The notes under the pieces were generated by a model. It searched no databases. It was given only the letters and a program-made list of their open reading frames with translations, and was not told the origin of the DNA. Position numbers and translations under genes: made by a program. Shown here piece after piece: positions 47,058-60,434 of a stretch of 64,000 bases of DNA (position 1 is the first letter of the stretch; each line of letters begins with the position of its first letter). The stretch comes from Polyporus tsugae (taxonomy: Eukaryota > Basidiomycota > Agaricomycetes > Polyporales > Polyporaceae). The DNA is taken from positions 625,001-689,000 of the forward strand of contig JAHRBS010000012.1 in NCBI GenBank assembly GCA_024305745.1, given 5' to 3'.

Positions 47058-50000
47058 ATGCCCATCTGGTCTCTCCTCAAGGCGGGCCCACGACTTTGCT
47101 CCATCCACCCATGGTCTCGTAGATGGCTTTCCGCCTCTCGACCCACTGCTCAGGCTTCCCAGAGCCAGCAACCTTCTTCGCGCTGGGGTGATACTCTACT
47201 CCTTCCCAAGACCAACTTCCCCTTGTACAATGACCCCTCCAAGGACCCAAATATAAAGACCAAGACAACCGACGGCCTGTACCATTGGCAGGTTGGCGTC
47301 TGTCTACGACCTCCTGCGAAGCAACCGCTAAGTTCTCTCGTTAGTCTCAAAATGCCCAAGGCTCGCCGTTTGTCTTCCTTGACGGACCTCCATACGCCAA
47401 CGGCGATCTGCACATAGGTGAGCTTCCACTGTCATGGTGACTATCCCAACGCCCCTTTGTCCACTTCCGTCATGTTCGTTCCTTCAACCGCGAGTTCTTT
47501 TACGGCAGTCGCCAACTCACGAGGTGTCACTTTCAACAGTTTGTGCTAACGTGTACATTTCCAGGACATGCCTTGAACAAGATTCTCAAGGATATAATCA
47601 ATCGATATCGCGTCTCCTTGGGCAATAGGGTTTAGTGAGTGTGCGGTCTCGACACCTTGGCACAAATGTGTCTTACCTAGAACATCAAGTTACCACCCAG
47701 GATGGGACTGTCACGGACTTCCGATCGAGAACAAGGTGCTTAAACAGCTCGGGGTACGCAATACACTTTTCCTCCTTGAACGAGACTCTTACCCTTGTCC
47801 GCCAGGTGGAAGTGAACGAACTCACTCCTTCGCAAATTCGCGAAGAAGCCGAGCAGCTCGCATGGAAGGAGGTCGCATCTCAGATGGCACAATTCAAGGA
47901 GTTCGGTATCATGGCTACTTGGGGTCATGATACCACCTACCGGACACTGGGTAAGCATGATCGGCCGGGCCGAGGCGAATTCTACCCTGACCTCCACAAT
48001 GCCTCATAGACCCGGAATACGAACTGCGGCAACTCGAGATCTTCAAGGCAATGGTCGAGAAGGGCTTGATCTACCGTCAACATCGTCCTGTGCACTACTC
48101 TCCGTCGTCTCGCTCTGCTCTTGCTGAGGCCGAGCTGGTATACAACGAAGCACACGTCTCGCATTCTGTCTACGTCTCTTTCCACCTCGATCCAACCCAC
48201 GAGCGTACATCGGACACATTACGTGCTCTACTTGCCGATAACGAGAACGTTTCCATGCTTGTATGGACTACGACGCCATGGACACTTACCGCCAACATGG
48301 TCAGTGCATTTCGTGTAGTTTCAGCTGCGTAGTTGCTCATGGGTGATTACACCCCATAGGCTATTGCTGTGAACTCGGATATGCGATACCGCGTAGTTTC
48401 GGTGAAGGGTGAAGGTGACCGCGAGTCGATATTCATCTACGCCGCGGAACGTGAGGATGCCCTGAAGCTTGTCCCTGGTCTCTTCGCATCTCCACCGGTC
48501 CCGCTCGGGGAAGTCCACGGTATGTCCCTCCACGCCTGTATAGAATCACAGCCTTTAAACCAGTCGCTCGCAGGCTCGGATCTCGTTGGGGCCTCGTACC
48601 GTCCTATATTCTCAGTGTTACACGAGTCGCCCGCTTTGCTGCATTCGCTACCGATCATTGCCTCCTCGCACGTTACGAATGACTCCGGCACGGGTCTCGT
48701 ACATTGCGCCCCGGCACACGGTGCAGAAGACTACGCGGTTATGCAATCTCTGGGCCTTATATCATCCTCGTCGGCTGCATCTAACCCGACACCAAGCCCC
48801 ACCAGTGGCCGTGACATCGTCTGCCATGTGAACGGCTTGGGTCAGTTCACGGAGGATGTTACAGACGTAGTCGGCAAGGAGGCTGCAAATGACCTTGTCG
48901 CAAAGGACATCTTGGCGGATGGCGGGAGGGCTATTGTTGCGCTGCTCACCAAGATTGGAGCGCTGCAAAAGGTCCAGCGGTTCAAGCACCGATACCCGTA
49001 TGATTGGAAGACGGACAAGCCTGTGATCACTCTGTCCGTTTCACCTCCTGCTATGTTCCAGATGGTGGATTTCTCACTTGTTGGACGTGAGCAGGGCTAC
49101 GTCTCAGTGGTTCGCAAACCTGGATAACATCAAGGACGACGCCATTGCCGCGCTTCAAAATGTCAACTTCGTACCCGCTGTCTGTAAGTGCCCGCCTCCC
49201 ACTGCTCGCTTCGCGTTCGTACTCACGACCCCGGTCGACAGCGCGCAACCGCCTGGAGTCCTTCGTCCGCTCCCGCTCCGAATGGTGCATCTCCCGCCAG
49301 CGCGTCTGGGGCGTCCCCATCCCCGCCCTCTACCACCTTCCCACGAACGCCGCCGTGCTCGACTCGGACTCGCTCACGCACATCCTCTCCGTCCTCCACA
49401 CGCACGGCCCGCGCTACTGGTGGGACGGCCCTGTGTCCGCGTTCGTGCCCCCATCGTGCCGTGACGGCCTAAGCGACGCGGAGCTCGACGAAGTGTGGAA
49501 GAAGGGAGCGGACACGATGGACGTCTGGTTCGACAGCGGCACGGCGTGGAGCACGCTCGAGGGAAATGCAGTTTCGGTTCCGGAGCGCGCGTTCGGCGCG
49601 GACGTCTGCCTCGAGGGCACGGACCAGCACCGCGGGTGGTTCCAGAGCCTCATCCTGACCGCGTTCGGGAGCGCGCCAGCGGGGTCGGCGCGCGCCCGCC
49701 TTGCGCCGTATGGGACGCTCATCACGCACGGGATGGTGCTCGACGAGCAGGGCAAGAAGATGAGCAAGTCACTCGGGAACGTCATCAGCCCGCTCGCCGT
49801 CATCCATGGGGGGCCCGGCAAGCACGAGAAGGCGTACGGCGCGGACGTGCTGAGGCTGTGGGTTGCGACGGTCGAATTTGGGAAGGACATGACGATCGGG
49901 CCGACGGTGCTGCAGCAGTGCGCGGAGGCGATGCGCAAGATCCGGAACTCGTCGCGGTTCATACTTGGGAGTCTCGGGGACCGGCCGTTCGAGGGCAAAG

Positions 50001-50944
50001 TGGAGAGGACGGAACTGGGCCTAGCGGATAGGTATGTCCTGCATAGGCTCCACAAGCTTGACACGGTCGCGAGGGCCGGGTACGAGTCGTACAACTACCC
50101 ACAAGGTGCGTGTTCGAATAGGCAGCTAGGGTACGGGGGAAGAGCTGACGAGCGTGGGCAGTCATCAATGAGCTGTCGTACTTTGCGAACATCACGCTGT
50201 CCTCGTTCTACTTCGACATGCACAAGGACTGCCTGTATGCGGACCGAGAGGACGGGCTTGAGCGTCGGCGGGTGCTCAGCGTTCTCGACCAGGTACTGAC
50301 GACGATGACGCGCGTCCTCGCGCCCGTGCTCCCACACCTTGCGGAGGAAATCCATCAGACGCTGCATGGTGCCGATGCGCCGTCGGTCTTTGCAACGCAA
50401 TGGACACCTTTGGTAGGTTATTTCGTGATATCTATTTGACCTGGAACTGATGACATATCTATAGCCTGATGTGTTCGTCGACGCGCAGGCCGAGGAGGAC
50501 ATGGACAAGCTGTTCCGCATCCGTTCCAAGGCTAACTCGCTCCTCGAGCAGGCGCGCAAGGAAGGCGTCGTGAAGAGCTCCTTGTCCGCGGACGTCGCGC
50601 TGAGCATCTCCACAGCCGCAACCTCGGACGTCATCGACCTCCTAGGACGCGAGGAGACCACGCTCAAGTCGCTCTTCGGCGTCTCTGGCGTGACGCTCTG
50701 CGACCGGAATCTCGACGCAACCCCCGCTTGGCAGTACAAGGATGCGCTCGACGTAGACGGTACGTTTGGTCCAAAGAGATCGATGAAAAGTGAACTGACA
50801 CGTTGTGTAGGTACCGAGTTAGAAGTCATAGTTCGCCCAGCGGCGCACGAGAAGTGCCCCCGCTGCTGGACGTACACCCGCCCTATTGGGGACGAGCTCT
50901 GCGGCCGCTGCGCAGGCGTCGTGCGCCCCTCGCCATCACCATAG
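47058..50944 (+). CDS. isoleucyl-tRNA synthetase, mitochondrial
   Basis: Charges tRNA-Ile in mitochondria. The N-terminus (MPIWSLLKAGPRLCSIHPW, then SRRWLSASRP) is basic, has no acidic residues, and looks like a mitochondrial presequence. The class I motifs are GDLHIGH, split by an intron after HIG, and KMSKS. The editing domain shows TTPWTLTAN and GTGLVHCAPAHGAEDY. The anticodon-binding part follows, and the end carries a CPRCW plus CGRC zinc motif as in bacterial-type enzymes, which fits an organellar enzyme. About ten exons; roughly 1,000 residues. The first intron uses a GTTGGC donor and a TTAG acceptor at about 47289-47342. Stop at 50942-50944. Confidence 0.93.
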
Positions 50945-53753
50945 AGAGCACTATTCCACACCACTCTACAGGTAACATAGTGTAATAATGGGTATAATGC
51001 GCACATAGTACTCTGACTCCCTCCTCGAGAACCTCAAGTGTGGTTTTCCGCTTATCTCTTGTGTATGTTGGAGCCAGGAACGAGACCCTCCCGCGAAGCT
51101 TTGGCCTACCCTGAAGAGGCGGTGGACGGGCCCGGCAACCAAACGAGTGTCCGAGTTGTGTCCGAGACTCCGAGCTCAACATTTGAACCCGCGCCAGATC
51201 TATCTGAGATCGTGCGAACAGCCATGATCGGCACTACGGCATGTATGTTTTCGTCGAAACAGGAAAGGTTTATGTTTTGTAGGAACAGGAAAGCGGTGCT
51301 TGCGACTTGGAGTGACTTGCTTGGCGACAAGCAAGTTTTTTTATGCAGGCTGTGTAGGTTCAAGTCTCAGTGCGAGTACTTATGCCACTCACCGTATGCC
51401 CTCGATCGCTAACCATGCCAGTGACGACGGGGTCTTGCCAGGAAGGTGACTATCGGCGAGCCCAAGATTGGGGGGTCAGAGTTTTATCGGACGTGTGTCA
51501 TTCAACTAACAATTATCGTCTAAAGTAGACTTCGTTGAATAGGTACTTCAGGGGAGGACCGGGCCTCCGAGTTGAACGACACGACCTCACACATTTCTTC
51601 CCCCCGACTCGACCAGGACTCGACAAGGGGAGCGGGAAGTGGAATATGGGGGGAAACGGTACCCAAGGGCACAGAACAGCGTGCTATTCTACGACCCCCC
51701 TTGAAGGTGTGTCTGTGTCCCATACCCGGCCCTTGGATACATGCATATGACTGTGCCATGCCCCAAGGGCTGTCTCGACGATCGTCGACGATCTTATGCC
51801 ATGACCCATATCGCTCGAGTCCGCCAACCGTCTACCACCGACGTGCCATGCTGGTAGAGCACTGACTACCGTGAAGTGGATGTCGGCAAGGATGCCCTCG
51901 CGAAGAAAGGAAACTCCTCCGGCGCCATCCTAGTGCTTGTCGTGGGTCACCAGCGAATGTGGCTCAAACGAGGACGCGCAGATCGTCGTGATGTGGTCGT
52001 GTTCGATGGTTGTTGACGCATTTCCTCGGTCCCCGACTGCGGCCGGTGTTCAAGTTAAGAGGGCCAGAGGGCGCCGCACAATTCCAACTCCTCCGTATAT
52101 TTAACGATCGGTATCGGTACAGAACCCACCATGGTTCAGTAGGCTTACATACTAGTGTCGTTGTCGACGCATTCGAGACGATATCGCCCGTCGGCCGAGA
52201 GTACCGGGTTGAACCGTCCTGGAGCATTTGCCCCTAGGCACCCACTATCCTACGCTTCGATTGGAGGGAGCCTATCAGTCGTAAACAGTACAAGTTATCG
52301 TGAGATCCGTCGTGACGGTGATCGAATTCGACTGCTAGTATGCTCTCCTACACCCAACCTGTGCCAGGTGGGAAGATCATAGGACCTTCGACCTCTACAC
52401 GCTTCTCGTTGCCGAACAGCAGCTGGACAAGGGTGAGCGCGAATGGGAAGGCGGTGCCTGGTTTTATGGATTAGACGGCGGCACCTGCGTAATTGTCGCA
52501 TGCTACATACCTGGACCTCGACTGCATGGGTTGCATAACGCAGGGGTTCACCGGTGAGGTAGTAGTCCGAGCCGCGATGTGGGAATGGAATAAAACGCAC
52601 CTGGTGACAAGCTTGCCGGAGACGACGACTGATTGCTCAGAATATTCGAACGCTTTATGAACAATCGGAATCAACAACAACAAGGACATCATATTATGAT
52701 AACCGCTTGCCGTCCTTAAGGTGGTCCTTAACGCTTGGGTGCGAGGTGAGGGGCTGCTTGGACAATCCCGATGTCAAGGCGGCCATGCTGCCTACGGAAG
52801 ACATTTGGGTAAGCGAGATGGAAGTGCAGGATATCTGTGGCCAGACTACGGACCTGCACAGATCATGCCGACATATTTTCCAGCCTGGAGATACTCGCGA
52901 ACCAGATGCTGGACCGGAGAGCTGTTGGAGATGGTCTCGGCTCCCTTGGCACCTCCTGGGATGACGAGAAGATCATAATTTTCCTGAAAATAGGGTCAGC
53001 AGCCTCTTTTGTTGCGGCTGTGTATCAATCTCCTGACGGACGTACTGGGGTAGCATGCTGGGGGGAGAAGTAGGTATCAGGGAGGATGTTGATGCCGCGA
53101 GAGCCCTTTGCAAACGGAGGATTATTCTCGTATGTGTTCTCGCCCTGGCGCTCTTCGCTGGATACAAAGGCCGAGGTGCATGAGGCACCAGCGCGCACGA
53201 GGGTATCGTATGTGATCGTGCTGGATAGTGTGCCAGTGTGCCTTCAGCTTTCGACTGCGGCAAATGTGGTGAAGCATGCGTACAACTCCATCTCCTCAGT
53301 TCCATCAGCAATCAATATCAGAGCGGAAACCATCGCGATTGAAAGTGGGCTGCGGTGCCAGTGGTCGTTCTGAACAAGTTAAGTTAGGACGGGGATGACG
53401 TCAGCCCGATCCGGATGTGGATGTTTGGTGGCGGAGCCTGTTTTGGCAGGTGCAAAATTCGGGCGAGTGGCGCCGCTCGCGGTTTGCACGCGTTGCTCAG
53501 CCTGAGCCTGTGGCCTAAGAGCCTGTGGCGAGGACAACCTTTTCGTCCGTCCTCCTCCTCCTCCTCCTCCTCCTCCGCCTCACCTTCTCTCAACCCCCAC
53601 GGATGCAAATCGGTTGTCCCAGACACGCACATGACAACACGTTGCAAGGTGTGTTCCAGTGACTTAGGCGAGGAGTCGTCGCTAAGGTTATCGCGCAGAC
53701 AGCGGCATAACGAGTGGTGTGAGAGCATGAGCATATTTCAGCGCACGACCAAA
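50945..53753. other. gene-poor region
   Basis: About 2.8 kb without a supported gene. Short frames occur on both strands. One on the plus strand at about 53089-53373 and fragments near 52707-52980 read somewhat like protein, but neither resembles a family I know nor shows consistent splicing. A run of TCC trinucleotides sits near 53549-53577. It may be decayed sequence, and I see no terminal repeats or polymerase motif. Confidence 0.45.
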
Positions 53754-56026
53754 ATGGACGACCACTTCGCAGAACACGCCTCTTGGCACGCAGTCCGTCC
53801 CGGTCATCCCTCTCTCTCCCTCTCCGTCCGCGAAATCACCTCGGTCTCCGTCACCTTCGTCCTCTCATCCCCCTACTCCCCCCACGACCACGACGTCTCC
53901 CTTGCCTCCCTCGGACTTTCCTCTTCCGATGACGATGATGATGATGACTACGAGGCTTCTACCAGCAGGACTAGCACCAGCGTCGCCGACACGGATCACT
54001 CCCCGATCGTGACCGACATCATCGGCAATGGTTTCTCGGTCAAGGTCAATGGCACGCCCTGGCGCAAGGTCATAGTCAGCAAGGACGACGTCGTCGACGA
54101 AGCCATCATCATCGTTCACGGCCTCATGCCCGCCCGCCAGTATGACGTCGAGCTTGGGATCATGCCTGGAGAACCGAGCGTGCGAGGTCAGATCACAACC
54201 GGTGCGTCATTTCGTCCCTCCTGCTTTTCTTCTTCCTGCGGCGGCCTAGTGCGACTATCGCTCTCCGTTATCGTGAGATACGCAATCTATCCCGACAATC
54301 AGCTGTCCCGCCCAGCGTTCCAAGCAGATGTCATCGGGCAGCGGAGGTTAGGCTGAGGAGATACCGTCTTGCACGCTCACGCGATCGAGGGCCGATATGA
54401 GCATGGATATAAGCAACAATGACTTGCCCTCTCCCGCTGCTGCATCGTACACCGTGCTGCCGTTACCACACCGATACCCCGCGTCCTCGAATGAGCATGA
54501 ACCTCTACAATCCCACCCAGACGCGCTATCTCGCCCGCATGTTCGACGCCGTGCTCAACGTCCTCTACACCGCAGATCCCGAAACGCTCTCCTCGGATCC
54601 CTCCGGCCTCCCCGCATCGGCGCCCGAAGAAATCGCGCTCAGCTCCCCCGAGTCCTCTACCGCCCCCTTATCGCTATCCTCCTCCCCTCCCCACCACGCC
54701 CATTCCCACTCGAACGCCATCACCGGACACTCACCCCACGGCCACAGCCACAGCCCCCCATTCACGCTCGAGGACCGGCGGCTGCAGCTGGCCCACGTCC
54801 TCAGCGTGCTCAACGCGGAGCACACGTCGCTCACGTCCGCCCTCAAGTCCGCACGCCGGGAGAGCCAGAAGGCGGACGCCGCGCTGCGCGCCGAGATCGA
54901 CACGCTCAAGCGTGCGTCGGACCGGCACGCAGCGGGCGAGAGCCGTGCGCGCAAGAAGGTGCTCGCGCTCCAGGAGGCCGTCAAGCAGACCCTGGCCGCG
55001 GCGCAGGACATCGAAGCGCTGGTCAAGGACATTGAGGCGGCGCGGCCGGCGCTCGAGCAGCGCAAGGAGGAGGTGGAGCGGGAGTGGGAACAGGTGAGGA
55101 GGGAGGCGGAGCGCGTGCGGGCCAGAAGGGAGGAGGCGGAGGGCAGGGAGAAGGTAAGGGCGGAGGCGGGGCAGCAGGAGCTTGCCGGGCTGGTGAATCG
55201 GCTGGAGAAGCTGAGCGGGAAGAGGGAAAGGCTCCAGGGCGAGGGCGGGGCGATCGTGGAGCTGGAGGAACGGCTGAGGAAGCTGGAGGAGGAGCGGGAG
55301 AGGGTCGAGAAGGACCCGTATGGGTACGAGGGCAACGCGGCGGCGGCGGAGGACGCGGACGGCGTTCCGGGAGTCCCGGAACCTGCGAGGTCCCAAGATG
55401 TGGGTGTGCTAGAGGGAGACAGGGAGAAACCGTCGCCTGCTTCGGGCTCGGGGCCACAGGGATATCCAAATGCCCCGCAGCATAACTTCCACCCGAGCCA
55501 CCACACACATCCCCGGAAACGACATTCACATCCACATGTCCCTCACCACCCTAATCAACACCACCATTCCCGCCCGTCGTTCCCTCCTCCAAGAGGGATG
55601 GGTCCTCAGCATCAGGACCCGATCCATAGACCCTCGGGCCACCGCGCGTCGTTCCCGGCACCGACCCACCCCTCCGCAGGCGCCCTCCATCTGCCGCAAC
55701 ACGGCCATCCGCACAAGAACCACGGCCGCAACTTCCGCGCGCACCAGGCTCAGGCTCAAGCGCATGGGTCGTCGTCGTCCTCAGCGTCGTCCACCCCCGC
55801 GAGCGGGTCAACGCTGTCGAGTCGTGCGCCGCCGTTCGAGCCCGGACGCCACCGGTCGCACTCGAACTCACAGACGCACGCGCAGGCCGTAGTGGCGGCG
55901 AAGTCGGATCTGAACCCCGGCTCGACGCCGTTCGCGCCACGGTCGACCGCTGCCCAGGCGGTCGTGTCTGTGGTCGGCGCTGGTGCTGGTGCGCCGTCGG
56001 CAGAGCGGACAGTTGCGCTCTCATGA
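53754..56026 (+). CDS. uncharacterised coiled-coil protein with an N-terminal beta-type domain
   Basis: I do not recognise the family. The first coding block starts at 53754 (MDDHFAEHASWHAV) and shows a beta-sandwich-like region of about 150 residues, with an acidic Asp run and a fibronectin-like end (ARQYDVELGIMPGE, then RGQITTG) just before a GTGCGT donor at 54201. The second block runs to TGA at 56024-56026. It has MSMNLYNPTQTRYLARMFDA, a long charged stretch (about 54770-55320) that reads as a coiled coil with Glu/Arg heptads, and a His/Pro/Ser-rich tail. The splice between the blocks is not settled, since no acceptor before 54490 gave a clean frame. Two overlapping or adjacent genes remain possible. 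Confidence 0.55.
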
Positions 56027-56204
56027 ATCACGATGCTGAATGTGAAGTGATGTTATCGGTTATCGGTAATGTTTAGATCCGTTGTACGTTTAGCTAGACA
56101 AATATGTGTATCAACCATAGCACTAACATATTTTTGCGCATTATCTGTATTCACGTCCACCATTTCTCTGCAACCCATCGTGTGCTCGGCAACGTTGGCA
56201 CTGG

Positions 56205-56960
56205 CTATGGGCCTATGGCCATGGAAGCAGTGGGCGGAGCGGCCTCAGATGTTTGGCCTGCTTGCGAGAACCGGCATTCGTGGTGCTTGGGAGTGAGTAG
56301 ACCACGAGGCTCTTTCGTGCTCATGTATGTGAGAGAGAGGAGGATGTCCAGCGAAACTGTAAACGCGATCGTACCTGACAGTTTCCTCCGAGCCTTCCTC
56401 GCACTTCCACTCCGAAGGGGGGCCAAGCGGAATGCGTCGCCGCGTGGGCTTGAAGTCCATCACCCACCGTGACCACAAAGGCGCGTAGACCGCGAGCTGG
56501 TCATGCATGGGAGACAGCGCATCGCGCACATCATGTACATGCGGCGAGGGGCGGCGGCGTTGAAATATTAGCGATGAGGCTGTACGAGTGGGCTGGGCCG
56601 CTCCTTGACCACAGGGTACAGCGAAGGAGGGTCGAGACTAATATTCCTGAGCCGCTCGGCTTGAAACTGAATACCCGGGTGTTCATCCTGAAGCATTCGC
56701 GAACCATCCAGTGGAGGAGGAGGCGTCCGAGAGTGTGTCGAGTGCCATTAGGAACAGGACAGCCTTCGATGTCTAGTATGAATATTGAAATGAGCCCATA
56801 GACGCAAACAGACCATGGCACTCCGAGTCATGGCAAACCGCAATGACTACCGGCGAACCACACCTCTTGGACGTCGGTGCGGTCTTCCCGGGCATCCTGC
56901 GTGTCGAACTGGATGATGCGGCTGGCATCGCCAAAGAAGAGTGATCGCGACAGGGTCGAG
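56205..56960 (-). pseudogene. DUF2235 fragment, copy C
   Basis: Only the 3' half of the gene remains. On the minus strand it keeps IIQFDTQDAREDRTDVQEV then WFAGSHC, LHWMVRECFRMNTR, RDALSPMHDQLAVYAPLW and RRRIPLGPPSEWK, all matching copies A, B and D. It lacks the N-terminal strand, the GFSRGAY elbow and the C-terminal YVHPTVYTR part, and has frame-changing indels after WMVRECFR. The truncation points fall near 56960 and 56205. It lies beside the Enp2 gene. Confidence 0.8.
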
Positions 56961-57348
56961 TCTGAGGGACGGATGAATTTTTCTCTTGAAGGTGACCCTA
57001 AGTGAAGCGGCGTTCGATAATAAGTAATTTTGAGTCGAGCTACATAGGAATCTCCCTTACCTATGTTGGTCCTTTATATGGTTGGTTCAAGAGAGGTCCA
57101 GGTTCATCTGAGACGTAGCCGTGGTCATCGCCATACTATGTAGGAGGATTCGAACTATACTAGTGTTAGTCTCGACCACAGTCGTTCGCTAGAGCCATCT
57201 CTTGCTCATTGGCCACTGTTGAGCAAGTGAGCGTCCAACGTTCATGCACACCACAGCTTGAAAGATGACTTTCAAAATAAGGGACTAAAGCATACGTATG
57301 ATAAGCAGACAAGCAAGCGAAGCGAGGAATACAGAAGATACGACACGC
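56961..57348. other. intergenic, no feature seen
   Basis: Between the DUF2235 fragment and the stop of Enp2/NOL10. No coding frame, repeat or RNA was recognised. Confidence 0.4.
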
Positions 57349-60011
57349 TCACATCCGCCTGAACGTGTTTTTGCTCCCGCTCCGCATGCCCTGTCGTCGT
57401 TTCGTCCGTCCGCTCCTCTCCGACTCGGGCATCTCGACCTCGGGGTCATTCCCACCGCGCTCCATGCCAGCACCAAACACTTCCACGCCCTTCCGCTTCC
57501 CCTTTTCCTTGCCCTTCCGTTGCGTCGCTCTCCCATAGGCCAGATCGTCATCGTCGTCGACGCCCGACGAACTCGTCTTGGGTATAAATGTCATCTCCAT
57601 GCCACCATCTGCAGAGTGGCGGACGTCCGTGTCGTGCGCCGATGCGCGCCGCTTGCCTTTGGAGCTCAGTTGTGAACGACGCTGGCCGAAGGTCGCATTC
57701 TTGTCCGCCCCGCGGCCGCTACCGGAATCACGCGCTTGCAGGGGCACAAGGTGGACCTTCGGGTCACGTCGTGGGGGTCCGCGGGTAGGCCTGCGACCAG
57801 TATTGCGTGCAGCCAGTCGGGCGGGAATGTCGTCCTGCCAGAGTTCTGCACAAACCATCAGCATCCAGCTCTCTCGTCAGTCAACATAGGGACGACTGGA
57901 CGTACTGCCTGCATCGTCACTATCCTCGCTCTCGCTCCCACTTTTATCGCCTTCGCTATCGTCACTCTCGCTGAGCGGATCCGACGAGGACTTATCACTC
58001 TCCTCCTCTTCCTCCTCCACCGCTGTCCTGCCTCTGGGCCGCCCAGTTTCCCGGTTCTGACGCTGGGCAACAGCCGAGGGGTTAAGCAGCGCGAACTCCC
58101 TGCTGGTCTCGTCGACCTCGAACTCGGGGTCCTCGAACACAGCAGCGAAACGCGGGTCGTGCAGCAGGCTCGGCTTCCCTTTGCTGGTGTCCGTCTCCTT
58201 TTCCTCCTCGCTCTCCTCATCCACATCCATCGCGTCCACCACCTCCGCCGCCGCCGCCTGTGACTTGGCCTTCTTCGCTGCCTTCCGCTCCTCCTTCTTG
58301 CGGGTCCGCTCCTCCTCCTTCCTCATCTTCTCCGCCAGCATCTTGTTGACCTTGACCCCCGCCCCGGCATCCTTTTTCGCGCGGATGCGCGTCTCGGCGA
58401 GCTTCTCCATCTTCTCTTGCACCAATCGCTCGCGATGCTCGGCGTACGCATACGGGTTCACAATGACGCGTGCGGCGTCGTACAGCTCGAGGGAGACGAA
58501 GTAGCCATGCATGTACGGTTTGAGGGCCGGGGTGCCCACGAGGTGATCCAGTCCAAGCCTAGTGAGCGGCGCATAGTGAGCAAGCAGACGAGACAAAACG
58601 CGAGCGGAATGACGTACTTGGCGAGCTCCGTCCGGTCGATAAACTTGTAGTCCTGGTACATCGTGCGCGTCGTCTGGTCCTCCAGCTCTTCAGTGAGGTT
58701 CTCGAGGAAGCTGCACCATTTTGGCGCCGGCCCGAGCTGGGGGACGAAGTACGTCGTCATCTTGATGCCCTCGTTGGCCAGAAGCATAAGACCAGTTCCG
58801 GGTATGTGGTGGACGTCGTTGATGTCCCTCGCAGGGGTGATGGACGTGAAGTTGGACTCGGGCTAGCGCATGCAGTCAGCATACGGGCACTAATCCAAGC
58901 GTAGGGAATAATGTACGCACAGTGTTGCGGTTCCAGATCTTTATGACCTTCTTGTCCGCACTGAGGACGTACCCCTCGCCAGCCATCCGACTCCCACCCT
59001 CTATCCAGCTCACCTTCTTCACAGGCAAGCCATATCCCTGATCCTTTAACGCTAGGTGCCTCGCCGACCGGATGTCGTACAACAAGGTGTGTCCGGAAGA
59101 GGTTCCAATCGCATACGACAAGCCGTCCTGTTTCGAGGCTATTGCAGTGACCGAAAGCGGAGCTGGTCGTGTGCCGTCGTCGATGCCAGGAAGCGCAGGG
59201 GGTGCGATCGCGTTCATGGGCATGAGCCGCTCGCGTGGTAGATGTAGAATACCCACATTGGAGCGCGAGCGCGGGTCCCAAAGCTCAACCGTGCCATTTC
59301 CCTCGACGCCGAACGCGAAAAGTTGGTGGGCGGGGTTGATGTCGATCACGTTCACGCCTGCTATATCCTCGCCACCCTCCCCTTGCAGCAGCAATGGGTT
59401 GAGGAAGCGACCTTGATCCAGGTTGAGACGGTAGATCTCGGGGCCAGAGGCGGCGAAGAGAGCGTCACACGAGGGGAAGTGGTATGCGAGTGCGCGACCG
59501 AAGCGGGGTATGCGGGTACGGTAGTGGAAACCGCCTTGTGTATGGAGTTCAACAGAACGGTCGTTTTGGAGGTGTATTGACTTGGTCCAATCATCCGAAA
59601 GCATCTAGGAGTAGCGGGGAGAACGTGAGCACGCCGGTTCCGCTAGGAACTGCTAGATGTGACAGAGAAAGACTCACTCACAACAAAGTCGACATTCTCC
59701 GCATCGGTATGCCTCTCAAACTTCAGTGAGAGTTGGTCCAAGTCCCATAAGCGGATTTGCGGCTTGTACGTCCCAGTCGCGACCGCATGGTGCCCGTCCC
59801 GCGTTGTCTTGATTTTGTTACTTGCTTCGGGAAAGTCGAAATATTGAATAAGCTCGACCGTACCTTCGACTTGCTCGCGGATGACCCTCTTCCCCTTACC
59901 CTTGGCTTGACGCTTCTGGGTAAGCCAGTCCGGGAGTGAGGAAGAGGAGCTAGATGCCTCTCCGTTTACGGTGTAGACCTTGACTGCGCTCGGATCCTGT
60001 GTTACGCCCAT
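57349..60011 (-). CDS. Enp2/NOL10 WD40 nucleolar protein
   Basis: Ribosome-assembly factor of the small-subunit processome, in the nucleolus. Five exons: 60011-59682, 59604-58921, 58862-58618, 58558-57906 and 57845-57349, 802 residues. The N-terminus carries a beta-propeller with family phrases: PDWLTQKRQAKGKG, ATGTYKPQIRLWD, QLSLKFERHTD, LSDDWTKSIHLQNDRSVE and RIPRFGRALAYHFPSCD, then NVGILHLPRERL. After the propeller comes VPQLGPAPKWCSFLENLTE and the conserved CDS-like region DYKFIDRTEL. The C-terminus is a long highly charged stretch of Lys/Glu and Asp/Ser, as in nucleolar homologues. The start at 60011 (MGVTQDPSAVKVYTVNG) matches where homologues begin; the frame remains open further upstream. 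Confidence 0.94.
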
Positions 60012-60434
60012 GGCACTGAATCGTGGACCGGCGTTCCCTATGAAGCGCGAAGAGATAGAAGTGACAACGACTAGGAGTAGGAGAAGGAGCAGGAGCTCAA
60101 AAGGATTACAGTACTGGCCCCCCAAGTCGCGCATGAGCGCCAACCAAAAATTCGGTCGTCCACGTGCCGATCGCGCATGTCTGTCCTCGCCTCGACGGCG
60201 CCCTCGAAGTTCAACGTTCAACGTTCATGAATCATAATACAACAGAAACTATGGCCTATCCTCACATGTTGTTAGGTGCTTCTATCGCCACCGGATAGTT
60301 ACTAGTACTAGAAGCTTCTGCATCCATTTCTCCAGTCGTGCTAAGTTGTGTGCCAACTGCACAAGCGTCCGGAACGGCAGAGCGCAGTGGCAATCAATCC
60401 AAACTCCAGGCTCGTCGTAGGACGACGCCTTGGA
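60012..60434. other. spacer between Enp2/NOL10 and DUF2235 copy D
   Basis: Contains the Enp2 promoter and the 3' end of DUF2235 copy D. Positions 60278-60352 form one of two direct repeats that flank copy D. No other signal was seen. Confidence 0.5.
60278..60352. repeat. direct repeat, left copy, flanking DUF2235 copy D
   Basis: About 75 bp that match 62620-62700 in the same orientation, with a few substitutions and short gaps. Both contain CTTCTATCGCCACCGGAT, TAGTACTAGAA and TTCTGCATCCATTTCTCCAG, ending CTAAGTTGTGTG. The two copies enclose the whole copy D gene and lie about 2.35 kb apart. Confidence 0.85.

Noticed and set aside
54397..55035. A long Arg/Pro-rich frame overlapping the coiled-coil gene
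   Set aside because: Its composition is that of an out-of-frame shadow in GC-rich coding DNA; the coiled-coil frame is better supported beyond 54500.
57090..57170. GGATTCGAACTA, which looks like a reversed tRNA T arm
   Set aside because: The stems do not pair on either strand and no acceptor arm is present.
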